Source of the DNA: an uncultured Clostridia bacterium
Lineage (GTDB): Bacteria; Bacillota; Clostridia; Christensenellales; Pumilibacteraceae
Direction: 5' to 3'
Assembly: GCA_947589145.1 (NCBI GenBank)
Contig: CANQCB010000049.1
Span: 1 to 10,670, forward strand
DNA length: 10,670 bases
Made by a program: the position numbers and the translations under genes. This document shows, piece by piece, positions 1 through 7,700 of the stretch. Below the pieces are notes generated by a model. It saw nothing but the letters and a program-made list of their open reading frames with translations. It was not told where the DNA came from and did not search any database. Positions within the stretch are counted from its first letter, which is position 1. The number at the start of each line of letters is the position of its first letter.

Positions 1-1
1 T

Positions 2-775
2 GCCGCCGCGGAATGCGGAGTTTCGAAAATTTTCCGCGTGGGCGGAGCGCAGGCTATTGCGGCTATGGCATACGGAACGGAGTCAATACCGAAATGCGAC
101 GTGATATGCGGCCCCGGAAACATGTATGTTGCCGAAGCGAAAAAGCTCATTTACGGCGCGGCAGGTATCGATATGATCGCAGGGCCGAGCGAAATTCTCA
201 TAATCGCGGATTCTACCGCCGAGCCTAAATTCTTGGCAGCCGACTTACTTTCGCAGGCCGAGCATGACGAAACCGCTATGAGCGTGCTCGTTACGACGGA
301 TATGAGTCTTGCCGAAGAGGTGAGTATGGAAGTAACGAGACAACTCGAAGTTCTTCCCAAAAAGAAAATTGCCGAAAAATCCGTGGACTCTTACGGTACT
401 ATAATTATTGCGAAAAACGTGGAAGAATGCGTTGAGATTTCCAACGAAATCGCGCCCGAGCACCTCGAACTTTGCGTGGCGAATCCCGAAAAACTTTTGC
501 CGAATATTCAAAATGCAGGCGCGGTATTCATGGGTCACTGGTCGCCCGAACCCCTCGGCGACTATTATGCCGGGACAAACCACGTATTGCCGAATTGCGG
601 AACTGCAAGATATTTCTCCGCGCTCGGGGTCGGCAATTTCGTAAAACGCATAAGCCTGATTCAATACGAAAAAGTCGCGTTGAAAAACGCGGCGGCGGAC
701 ATAATTTCCCTTGCCGAAGCGGAGGGATTGACAGCGCACGCAAACTCTATCAGGGTGCGCTTCGAGGAGAAATAA
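2..775 (+). CDS. hisD: Histidinol dehydrogenase, 3' part (5' end outside window)
   Basis: HisD is a zinc- and NAD-dependent cytoplasmic enzyme that oxidises L-histidinol to L-histidine in two steps, the last reactions of histidine synthesis. The reading frame is already open at base 2, and the first 12 codons read into the conserved VGGAQAIAAMAYGT segment, so the gene begins upstream. The 257 codons here are roughly the C-terminal 60% of a protein usually near 430 residues. The residues known in E. coli HisD can be matched: zinc ligands Gln and His in SQAEHDE (codons 254-256 and 263-265), the catalytic Glu-His pair in APEHLEL (458-463), the zinc ligand Asp in PLGDYYAGTNH (560-562), and the last zinc ligand His in GLTAHANSIR (737-739). 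The enzyme should be active. It ends with TAA one base before the hisB start, so the two genes are surely co-transcribed. The GTG at base 38 lies inside the conserved domain and is not a true start. Confidence 0.97.
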   Translation, partial: AAAECGVSKIFRVGGAQAIAAMAYGTESIPKCDVICGPGNMYVAEAKKLIYGAAGIDMIAGPSEILIIADSTAEPKFLAADLLSQAEHDETAMSVLVTTDMSLAEEVSMEVTRQLEVLPKKKIAEKSVDSYGTIIIAKNVEECVEISNEIAPEHLELCVANPEKLLPNIQNAGAVFMGHWSPEPLGDYYAGTNHVLPNCGTARYFSALGVGNFVKRISLIQYEKVALKNAAADIISLAEAEGLTAHANSIRVRFEEK

Positions 776-776
776 C

Positions 777-1358
777 ATGAGAAAAGCAAAAACGGTTCGC
801 AAAACTAAGGAAACCGACATTCTTATCGAACTCGATCTTGACGGAAACGGAAAAGCCGATATTGACACGGGAATAGGCTTTTTTGACCACATGCTCGGCA
901 TTATTGCCGTACACGGAGGTATGAACCTTACCGTCAAATGTAAGGGCGACTTGAACGTAGACGGGCATCACACTGTCGAAGATATCGGTATCGTCTTGGG
1001 CAAACTGCTCGCAGAAGCTCTCGGAGATAAAAAAGGTATAGCGCGTTTTGCATGCGAATATGTGCCTATGGACGACTCATTGGCGCGGAGCGTAATCGAC
1101 ATTTCGGGCAGATCTTTTCTGGTGTATAACGCAGGACATCTGACGGGAATGATAGGGAATTACGACGCAGACCTCACCGAGGAATTTTTCCGCGCGGTAT
1201 GCTCTTACGGCATGATAAATTTGCATATCGATTTACTTCGCGGATCGAACACGCACCACATGTGCGAAGCGATTTTCAAGTCCTTTGCGCGTGCGCTCGG
1301 TGCGGCGACTCGAATAGTAACGGATAAAGTGCTTAGCACTAAGGGCTCTTTGGAATGA
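777..1358 (+). CDS. hisB: Imidazoleglycerol-phosphate dehydratase (monofunctional)
   Basis: This 193-residue protein converts imidazoleglycerol phosphate to imidazole acetol phosphate, the sixth step specific to histidine synthesis. It is the dehydratase alone, without the histidinol-phosphatase domain fused to it in E. coli. The Mn-binding motifs are present: Glu12 in KETDI, His38 in GIGFFDHML, His64-His65 and Glu68 in DGHHTVED, and His160-His161 and Glu164 in NTHHMCE. The protein closes with the family's usual STKGSLE tail. One ligand position, His143 in the plant enzyme, aligns with Glu136 in EEFFRA. From family knowledge I believe that variant is common in bacteria. The ATG at 777 is supported by AGGAGA at 765-770, six bases upstream and inside the end of hisD. 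The gene ends in an ATGA overlap with hisA, which suggests translational coupling. Confidence 0.97.
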   Translation: MRKAKTVRKTKETDILIELDLDGNGKADIDTGIGFFDHMLGIIAVHGGMNLTVKCKGDLNVDGHHTVEDIGIVLGKLLAEALGDKKGIARFACEYVPMDDSLARSVIDISGRSFLVYNAGHLTGMIGNYDADLTEEFFRAVCSYGMINLHIDLLRGSNTHHMCEAIFKSFARALGAATRIVTDKVLSTKGSLE

Positions 1359-2068
1359 TACTTTTTCCGGCAATAGACATTTATAACGGTAAAGCGGTTC
1401 GTCTACTTCGCGGCGACTATGATAAAGTCACCGTCTACGGAGAGCCGCTTGACATGGCGCAAAAATTCGAGGATATGAACGCGGAATGGATCCATGTCGT
1501 GGATTTGAACGGCGCCGAAAACAGCGGCGATAATTTCGGCATAATCGAAAAAATTGCGGCAAAAACCTCGCTTAAAATCGAAGTCGGAGGCGGGCTGCGC
1601 AACAAAAACAGAATTAAATCGCTTTTTGACTCAGGCGCGCAAAGGGCGGTGCTCGGCACCGTCTGCGCGACCGATCCCGAAGCGGTAGGCGAATATATCG
1701 ACGTTTTCGGAACTGAGAAAATCGTTTGCGGACTCGACGCGAAAAACGGAAAAGTTGCGGTAAGAGGCTGGAAAGAAAGCAGCGATCTTTCTCCCTTGGA
1801 GTTGGGTAAAATCCTCCGCGGATTCGGCGCAAAGTATTTTCTTTATACCGACGTTGTGCGCGACGGAATGCTTACGGGCGTAAACGTCGACGCGACAGCC
1901 GCGCTTTCAAAGGAATTGAGCGCAAACGTTATAGCGAGCGGCGGCGTGAAAGATATTAACGATATAAAAGAGTTGTTAAAACACGGAATTTACGGCGCGA
2001 TCGTGGGTAAAGCATACTACGAAAATAAAATTGATTTACAAGAGGCGATAAAGTTATGTATGAATTGA
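1355..2068 (+). CDS. hisA: ProFAR isomerase, HisA
   Basis: HisA is a (beta/alpha)8-barrel enzyme that performs an Amadori rearrangement of ProFAR to PRFAR, the substrate of HisF-HisH. The 237 residues match the usual family length. The catalytic base and acid correspond to Asp8 (FPAIDIYNGKAVRL) and Asp128 (CGLDAKNG). The phosphate-binding glycine motifs are EVGGGLR (77-82) and ASGGVKD (194-200). The YTDVVRDGMLTG segment (164-175) carries the family's substrate-contacting Asp and Thr. The duplicated half-barrel design with two phosphate sites is typical of HisA and HisF. The N-terminal FPAIDIYNGK and GVNVDA fit HisA rather than HisF, which usually starts with a CLDV segment. The start overlaps the hisB stop as ATGA, with AAGGG at 1341-1345 as ribosome site. 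The end overlaps hisIE by 13 nt. HisF and HisH, which act next in the pathway, must be encoded elsewhere. Confidence 0.95.
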   Translation: MILFPAIDIYNGKAVRLLRGDYDKVTVYGEPLDMAQKFEDMNAEWIHVVDLNGAENSGDNFGIIEKIAAKTSLKIEVGGGLRNKNRIKSLFDSGAQRAVLGTVCATDPEAVGEYIDVFGTEKIVCGLDAKNGKVAVRGWKESSDLSPLELGKILRGFGAKYFLYTDVVRDGMLTGVNVDATAALSKELSANVIASGGVKDINDIKELLKHGIYGAIVGKAYYENKIDLQEAIKLCMN

Positions 2069-2715
2069 AATTTAATGCCGATGGTCTCATTCCGGCAATA
2101 ACGGTGGACGCCGTCACAAACGAAGTACTCATGCAGGCGTATATGAACGAAGAGGCGTTTGAAAAAACTCTTGAAACCGGGGAGGCGCACTATTATTCGA
2201 GAAGCCGCAAAAAACTTTGGCACAAAGGTGAAGAGAGCGGACATTATCAAAAAGTAGTCGCCATATATGCCGACTGCGATAATGACAGTTTACTGCTCGA
2301 AGTTAATCAACTCGGCGGAACAGCCTGTCACACGGGAAACAGATCCTGCTTTTTCAACCTTATAAAGACATTCGGAGAAAAGCCCGGTAACCTGCGTACG
2401 CTCCGCATACTCGACGATACCATTAAAGACAGAGCAAAAAACCCGCAGGAAGGTTCGTATACCAACTACTTACTTGATAAAGGAACGGAAAAAATCTGTA
2501 AAAAAGTCGGCGAGGAGTCCACGGAGACCGTTATTGCTGCGATGAAACGGGACAATAACGAGCTTTCAAACGAAATAGCGGATCTGTTCTATCATATTTT
2601 CGTGCTCATGCAATCGCGCGGTATTTCCTACGATGAAGTGCTTAAAGTGCTCGAAAGTCGTCACGCATGCGGCGCAGATACGCCCGCGCGCGAACCAAAA
2701 CCCAAAAAAAAGTAG
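2056..2715 (+). CDS. hisIE: Bifunctional PR-AMP cyclohydrolase / PR-ATP pyrophosphatase
   Basis: This 219-residue fusion carries out steps 2 and 3 of histidine synthesis: removal of pyrophosphate from PR-ATP by the HisE part, then ring opening of PR-AMP by the HisI part. The HisI domain covers about residues 1-105, with SRSRKKLWHKGEESGH (48-63), the metal-binding DCDND (73-77), and the zinc cysteines in ACHTGNRSCF (Cys91 and Cys98). The HisE domain covers about 113-203, with the acidic metal-binding motifs GEESTE (152-157) and NEIADLFYH (172-180). A short Lys- and Pro-rich tail (205-219), encoded partly by a run of eight A residues, is not part of either domain. The start at 2056 lies inside hisA, with AGAGG at 2041-2045 ten bases upstream. 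This is the last gene of the his operon. The rpmF promoter follows directly and no strong terminator is visible. Confidence 0.97.
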   Translation: MYELKFNADGLIPAITVDAVTNEVLMQAYMNEEAFEKTLETGEAHYYSRSRKKLWHKGEESGHYQKVVAIYADCDNDSLLLEVNQLGGTACHTGNRSCFFNLIKTFGEKPGNLRTLRILDDTIKDRAKNPQEGSYTNYLLDKGTEKICKKVGEESTETVIAAMKRDNNELSNEIADLFYHIFVLMQSRGISYDEVLKVLESRHACGADTPAREPKPKKK

Positions 2716-2743
2716 AAAGCGACGGAAAAACGCAATAAAACGA

Positions 2744-2772
2744 TTGACATTATTTTCTCGTTTTAATATAAT
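2744..2772 (+). promoter_or_regulatory. Consensus sigma-A promoter for rpmF
   Basis: A perfect TTGACA (-35, 2744-2749) is separated by exactly 17 nt from a perfect TATAAT (-10, 2767-2772). Transcription would be expected to start near 2779. That leaves a leader of only about 25 nt before rpmF, too short for a riboswitch. Such a full match is what one expects for a strong, growth-linked ribosomal protein gene. An 8-bp inverted repeat (2736-2743 and 2758-2765) brackets the -35 box. Confidence 0.9.
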
Positions 2773-2787
2773 ATTCCAAGTGACAAT

Positions 2788-2796
2788 AAGGAGGTG
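2788..2796 (+). promoter_or_regulatory. Strong ribosome binding site of rpmF
   Basis: AAGGAGGTG is a nine-base match to the complement of the 16S rRNA 3' end, placed 8 nt before the rpmF ATG when counted from its last base. It is the strongest Shine-Dalgarno sequence in the window, and it fixes the start of this short gene. Confidence 0.9.
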
Positions 2797-2804
2797 CGTT
2801 TAGT

Positions 2805-2993
2805 ATGGCAGTACCCAAGAGAAAGCAATCCAAGCAAAGAAGCAATACAAGATACGCTCAATGGAAAGTAAAACCCATAGCGCTCGTCGAGTGTCCTCAG
2901 TGCCACGAACTTAAAAAGTCTCATAATATTTGCCCGAAATGCGGTTATTATGACGGAGTTCAGGTAGTCGAGCAGAAAGAAGAGAAAAAATAA
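2805..2993 (+). CDS. rpmF: 50S ribosomal protein bL32
   Basis: bL32 is a small protein of the large ribosomal subunit. The 62-residue product has the family's start, MAVPKRKQSKQRSNTR. It also has a zinc ribbon made of Cys30-x2-Cys33 and Cys43-x2-Cys46 (ECPQC and ICPKC). This is therefore the zinc-binding form, not the cysteine-less paralogue that some bacteria express under zinc shortage. The basic N-terminal half would contact rRNA, and the acidic/basic tail VVEQKEEKK is variable in the family. It has its own promoter and a strong ribosome site. plsX follows after a hairpin. The rpmF-plsX pairing is widespread in bacteria and is thought to tie lipid synthesis to ribosome production. The DUF177 (YceD) gene that often precedes rpmF is not here; a his operon lies upstream instead. 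Confidence 0.98.
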   Translation: MAVPKRKQSKQRSNTRYAQWKVKPIALVECPQCHELKKSHNICPKCGYYDGVQVVEQKEEKK

Positions 2994-3000
2994 TCAAATG

Positions 3001-3036
3001 ATGACCCTTGGATAGAAAGTCAGGGGTCATTTGTTT
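3001..3036 (+). terminator. Probable leaky intrinsic terminator between rpmF and plsX
   Basis: ATGACCCTTG (3001-3010) pairs with CAGGGGTCAT (3021-3030) over 10 bp, with one G-U pair, around a 10-nt loop. TTTGTTT follows. An alternative pairing extends the stem with CAAATGA (2995-3001) against TCATTTG (3027-3033), bulging out three bases. The U-tract is interrupted, and plsX has no visible promoter of its own. Partial termination, lowering plsX and rnc output relative to rpmF, is therefore the likely role. An mRNA-processing or stability hairpin is the alternative. Confidence 0.65.
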
Positions 3037-3046
3037 AAGGTGAAAT

Positions 3047-4048
3047 ATGACGAGAATTGTTATTGACGCAATGGGAGGAGACAGTACCGAAGAGGTCGTT
3101 AAGGGCGCTTTTACGGCTTTGAAAAATATTCCGGATATATCGATCAGCCTCGTCGGCGATAAATCCGTAATAGAGTCGATAGCCAAACGTGAAAATGCCG
3201 TTTTTTCTTCTCTCGATATAATCTCCGCCTCGGATGTCATATCGAATGAAGAATCGCCCACGATAGCGATTAAGACCAAGAAAGACTCTTCTATGGTCAA
3301 ATCTTTCTATTTACTCAAAGAAGATCCCGACGCAATCGGTATGATTTCGGCGGGCAATTCCGGTGCGGTTCTTACGGGCGGCTCGCTTATTATCGGCCGC
3401 TTGCCCGGCGTTTACCGTCCGACTCTGCTCGCGCAACTTCCGACGGCGACAGGCGGTTCCGTATGTATCGCCGACAGTGGCGCGAACGTCGATTGTCACG
3501 CCGAATGGTTATATCAATTTGCCGTTATGGGAAGCACGTATATGAGCGCCATAACGAATATAGAACGTCCTACGGTCGCGTTGCTCAGCGTCGGACCGGA
3601 GGAGCACAAGGGAAATGCGCTCATTCGTGCCGCATATCCGCTTTTGAAATCGAGTAACCTTAACTTTGTCGGAAATATGGAAGCGCGCGACGCGCTTTTG
3701 GGTAATTTTGACGTAATCGTATGCGACGGTTATTGCGGCAACATACTTGTTAAAAGCAGCGAAGGCGCGGCAAAAGCCATAATGAAAATGCTTAAAGCAA
3801 ACGTTAAGGCGTCTTTCTCCGCTAAATTCGGTTACTTATTCATGAAAAAAGCTCTTCTGAAACTCAAAAATCAAATGGATTTCAATAACTACGGCGGCGG
3901 AGCTTTTCTCGGGATAAAGAAATGTGTTATAAAAGCGCATGGCGCTTCCACGGCGACGGCAATATACAATTCCACAAAACAAATTCTCAAAATACATAAT
4001 GGCAAGGTCATTGACATTATCAAGAGGGAGGTTTCCGAACTCAAATGA
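3047..4048 (+). CDS. plsX: Phosphate acyltransferase PlsX
   Basis: PlsX makes acyl-phosphate from acyl-ACP and inorganic phosphate. PlsY then uses the acyl-phosphate to acylate glycerol-3-phosphate, starting phospholipid synthesis. It is a peripheral membrane enzyme. The 333-residue product has the usual length. Its motifs are DAMGGD at 7-12, SAGNSGAVLTG at 101-111, GRLPGVYRPTL at 117-127, DSGANVDC at 143-150, then EEHKGNALI, NFVGNMEARD and DVIVCDGYCGNILVKSSEGAAK further on. The start at 3047 is preceded only by AAGGTG (3037-3042), a weaker ribosome site than that of rpmF. The stop codon overlaps the rnc start (ATGA). Many Bacillota have fabD, fabG and acpP after plsX, but here rnc follows directly. 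Confidence 0.97.
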   Translation: MTRIVIDAMGGDSTEEVVKGAFTALKNIPDISISLVGDKSVIESIAKRENAVFSSLDIISASDVISNEESPTIAIKTKKDSSMVKSFYLLKEDPDAIGMISAGNSGAVLTGGSLIIGRLPGVYRPTLLAQLPTATGGSVCIADSGANVDCHAEWLYQFAVMGSTYMSAITNIERPTVALLSVGPEEHKGNALIRAAYPLLKSSNLNFVGNMEARDALLGNFDVIVCDGYCGNILVKSSEGAAKAIMKMLKANVKASFSAKFGYLFMKKALLKLKNQMDFNNYGGGAFLGIKKCVIKAHGASTATAIYNSTKQILKIHNGKVIDIIKREVSELK

Positions 4049-4722
4049 GGCTCACGGAAATAGAGAATATAATCGGATACGCGTTCAAGAATAAAACTTT
4101 GCTTGAACGCGCATTTATTCATTCTTCGTATGCCAACGAACACGGTGTGGAATCGTATGACAGATTGGAATTTCTCGGCGACGGAGTTCTCGATTTGATT
4201 ATTGCGGAAATGCTGTATTTTGCAGGCAACGACGAGGGCGATATGACCGTCAAACGCTCTCTCGTTGTCAGCTCCGCACCGCTCGAAGAATGTGTTACGG
4301 ACATGGGGCTGGACAAGTTTATAATTTACGGCGAGGGCGAGAGCAAGCAATCTCACAGACATCGCAAAGTTTTATCGGATGTTTATGAAGCGGTGCTCGG
4401 CGCAATATACCTTGACGGGGAATTGACGGAAGCGCGAAAATTCGTCCGCAACACGTTAGAAAGCCGCATGTCCGACATTTTGCGAAAAACCGATATGAAA
4501 AATTACAAAGGAGAATTGCAGGAATATTGTCAGGCAAATCGTCTCGGCGAAGTCACTTATACGACGGTTACGCGTAAAGGTCCCGATCATGCGCCCGTTT
4601 TTACGGTTGAAGTCGGTATAGGCAGCAAAATTCTCGCAAGCGCGGAAGGCACGTCTACAAAAGCGGCTCAAAGAAGCGCTGCAAAAACGGCTTTGGAAAT
4701 TCTATCAAAAGACAGGATATAA
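4045..4722 (+). CDS. rnc: Ribonuclease III
   Basis: RNase III is a Mg-dependent, dimeric double-strand-specific endonuclease that processes rRNA precursors and structured mRNAs. The 225-residue product has both family domains. The catalytic domain (about 1-145) carries the signature RLEFLGDGVLDL (40-51), with Glu42 and Asp46 matching E. coli Glu41 and Asp45. The second acidic pair is Asp112 and Glu115 in SDVYEAVLGAIYLDG. The double-stranded RNA-binding domain (about 155-222) runs from KGELQEYCQ to the TKAAQRSAAKTALEIL helix. All four acidic catalytic residues are present, so it should be active. The start overlaps the plsX stop and is preceded by GGGAGG at 4026-4031. No terminator is visible after it, so some transcription probably continues into smc. 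Confidence 0.97.
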   Translation: MRLTEIENIIGYAFKNKTLLERAFIHSSYANEHGVESYDRLEFLGDGVLDLIIAEMLYFAGNDEGDMTVKRSLVVSSAPLEECVTDMGLDKFIIYGEGESKQSHRHRKVLSDVYEAVLGAIYLDGELTEARKFVRNTLESRMSDILRKTDMKNYKGELQEYCQANRLGEVTYTTVTRKGPDHAPVFTVEVGIGSKILASAEGTSTKAAQRSAAKTALEILSKDRI

Positions 4723-4723
4723 A

Positions 4724-4752
4724 TTGATTTTTGTTTTGTGATATGTTATAAT
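4724..4752 (+). promoter_or_regulatory. Probable promoter for smc with extended -10
   Basis: TTGATT (-35, 4724-4729) begins one base after the end of the rnc stop codon. A 17-nt spacer follows, then TATAAT (-10, 4747-4752), preceded by TG at 4744-4745 to give an extended -10 (TGTTATAAT). The start of transcription would fall near 4759, leaving a leader of only about a dozen bases before the GTG start. This would supplement read-through from plsX-rnc. Confidence 0.75.
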
Positions 4753-4771
4753 TAAAAATGAGGGCATCAAA

Positions 4772-7700
4772 GTGAAATTCAAAAAGATGGAAATAAACGG
4801 ATTCAAGTCCTTTGCCGATAAGACTGAAATAAGATTCGGCAACGGCGTTACTGGTATTGTCGGACCGAACGGTTGCGGCAAGAGTAATGTCGCGGACTCC
4901 ATTCGTTTTGCGCTGGGCGAGCTCTCATCAAAGACTCTCCGCGGCGAAAATATGCAGAATGTCATTTTTAACGGCACCGAAACGCGCAAGTCGCAGTCTT
5001 TTTGTGAGGTGTCCCTTTTTTTTGATAACTCGGAGAGAATTTTTAACGGACTCAACTATGACGAAGTAGTTATTACCCGTAAACTTTTCAGAGACAATAA
5101 AAGCGAGTACATGATCAACAAACTGCCGTGCAACCGATCGGATATTATCAACGCATTGCGCGACAGCGGTGTAGGAAAAGAGGGGTACTCTATTATCGGA
5201 CAGGGCAAAATAGACGAACTGATTTCGTCAAAACCCGAGGACAGACGCAGTATATTCGACGAAGCTGCCGGAATATCCAAGAATAAAGCGGCAAAAATCG
5301 AATCGGAGCGCAAACTCGAACGGACGCGCATGACCCTTTCCGAATTGAATAGCAGATTGGAAGAGAAAAGCAAGTTGCTTACGCCTTTAACCAAGCAAGC
5401 GCAGGCAGCTCGCAAATATCTGGAATATGCGGAAGAACTGAAACATTATGAGATAAATATATATCTCAACCAACATGACTCCACTACGGAGACTAAAAAC
5501 ATTATAACGGAAAAGCGCGATTCGATTCTCCGAGAAATGTCTCGGTGCCAGCACGAACGCGATATTGCCGTAGCCGCTTACAATAAAGCGATGGAAGAAC
5601 TCGGGAACACGGACAAAACTATTTCGCAACACCACGAGGAATTGAACGCACTTATTCTTGAAATGGGTCGAAACTCCGGAGAGGCTCAATCTTTCGGTGC
5701 AAATATAACTTTCCTCGAAGAGCAGAACGAGAAACTGCTCGGCGAAATTGCCAAGTTCGAAAGCGATATCAAAACGGTGGAGAATTATATCGAACAGGCG
5801 AAAAAGGAACGCGAAGAGTGCGTTCTGAAACTCGGCGAATTAAAGCAAAAATCCGAAGAAGTATTGAACGAGAAAGAATTGCTCGACGAACGTATATATC
5901 AAACCGAAGGCGAAGGCAAGAAAGGACAGCAAGCGCTTGTCAGCGCCATTGAAAAACTGACGGACATTAAAGCAAATATGTCGAAACTGCTCACGGAAAA
6001 AAGCGGTTTGGAAACGCAAATTGCCGCGCTTGAAAACAAAACAAAGCAAAGCAAAAGTTCCAACGATATCCGCAAACGTACCTCCGAGCAGCTCAAACGC
6101 AATCTCGACGAAGCGCGTGCAAAACGAGAGGAACTCGATAAAAAATATACCGCGGCGTCTGTAAAATACGACGAAAATATCGCAAAGCTTTCCCTTAACA
6201 ATTCTCAACTTAACGACATTCGAGCAAAATATTATGCAATGTCGGACAGGAAAGAATTGCTCTCGAAGTTACAAAACGAAAACGGAAATTTCGAAAGAAG
6301 CGTTTCGCGTCTTCTCGATACAGCAAAAACAAACGAAGAAATCGGATCGAGAATAGAAGGCGTTGTCGCCAAAATAATGCAAGTGCCGAAAAAGTACGAA
6401 ACCGCCATTGAGATGGCGCTTGGCGGCGCGGTGCAGAATATCATAACAAAAACCGAAGACGAAGCCGAATTTATCATCAATTTTCTCAAAGCCAAAAATT
6501 TCGGTCGCGTGACCTTCCTTCCTATGAACGTTATTAAACCGCGCTCGATTCACGACGACTATATGCGACTGCTAAACGTCAACGGCTGTTTTGGTGTAGC
6601 GTCTTCACTCGTATCGTATGACCGAAAATTCGATAACATAGTGCGAAATCTCCTCGGTGCAACGGTCATTGTCGATAATATACGCACGGGCATTTCAATA
6701 GCGCGCGCAATTAAATATGCGTTTAAGATAGTAACTCTGGACGGAGACGTTATAAATCCCCACGGTTCGATAACGGGCGGAAGCAAAAAAGCAGACGTGG
6801 CGAACGTATTTGCTTACGACAGGGAACTGCGCGAAATGACCGAACAGCTCGACGGGGTGAAGGAAAAAGTTCAGTCGCTTGAAATCGCTCATAAACAGAT
6901 CACGAAAGAGCAGGACGCACTCTCGTTGGACATTAAGACGTTATCTGCTCAAATGCATTCTTTGGACGTAAAAATTGCAACGGAAGAGCAGCAATACGGT
7001 AAATACGTAAGCGAAATTGCCGAATTCGACCACGAAATAGCCGAAAACGACGCTACAATACTCGGAATGCAAACAAGAGTCGGCGAAATAGACAGCGATC
7101 TTAATTCGGTCGAAGAACTCGAAAATATCATTCAGATGCAGAAGTCCGACGCGGCAACGGCAGGCGAACACAACGAAAACATAGTCGAAGAATTGAAAGT
7201 CAAGCGCGATGAACTCCAACGACAATGGACAGCGGTACGCTTGGAAATTGCAGATATCGAAAACAATATAGCGAGCGCAGATAAGGACTGCTCGCGCTTG
7301 TCCGAGAATGAAGAATCAATCAAACAAAGAATTTCCGAAAATAAACTTCAAATAGAGAAAAACGAACACGACATCGAGCAAAAACGCAGCGAATTGGAAA
7401 GACTGACGGCTTCGGTAAATGAGACGGATAAAAACAAAATCGCCGATATTAAACAAAAGATTGCGAATTTCGGAGATTATAAGCAAAAGTTGCAAAATGA
7501 CATTGCCCGATATGAAGAAGAACGCAATGCTCTTACCGCCGACTTTGAACGTCTTACCGAACGCAAAATGGAAGAGGAACTCAAACTGCAAAAAGTCGAT
7601 ACCGACCTCGAATTTATGCAACAAAGAATTTCCGAAAACTATAAGCTCGAATACGAGGGTTGCCTGCCTTTCCGTACCGAAAATTTCAACGTAGAAGAGG

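Noticed and set aside
38..40. GTG at 38 as the true start of hisD
   Set aside because: The frame stays open to the window edge and the upstream codons also match HisD, so the gene begins outside the window.
245..937. Open frame of 230 codons on the - strand across hisD and hisB
   Set aside because: It lies wholly opposite two well-supported enzymes, has no ribosome site or recognisable domain, and has shadow-like composition.
3889..4362. Open frame of 157 codons on the - strand spanning the plsX-rnc junction
   Set aside because: It is opposite conserved coding sequence in both genes, with no start signals and no recognisable motif.
7323..7638. A repeated stretch of about 17 bases encoding QRISEN at 7323-7339 and 7622-7638
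   Set aside because: Both copies lie within the SMC coiled coil, where similar heptads recur. There is no wider duplication and no sign of a mobile or regulatory repeat.
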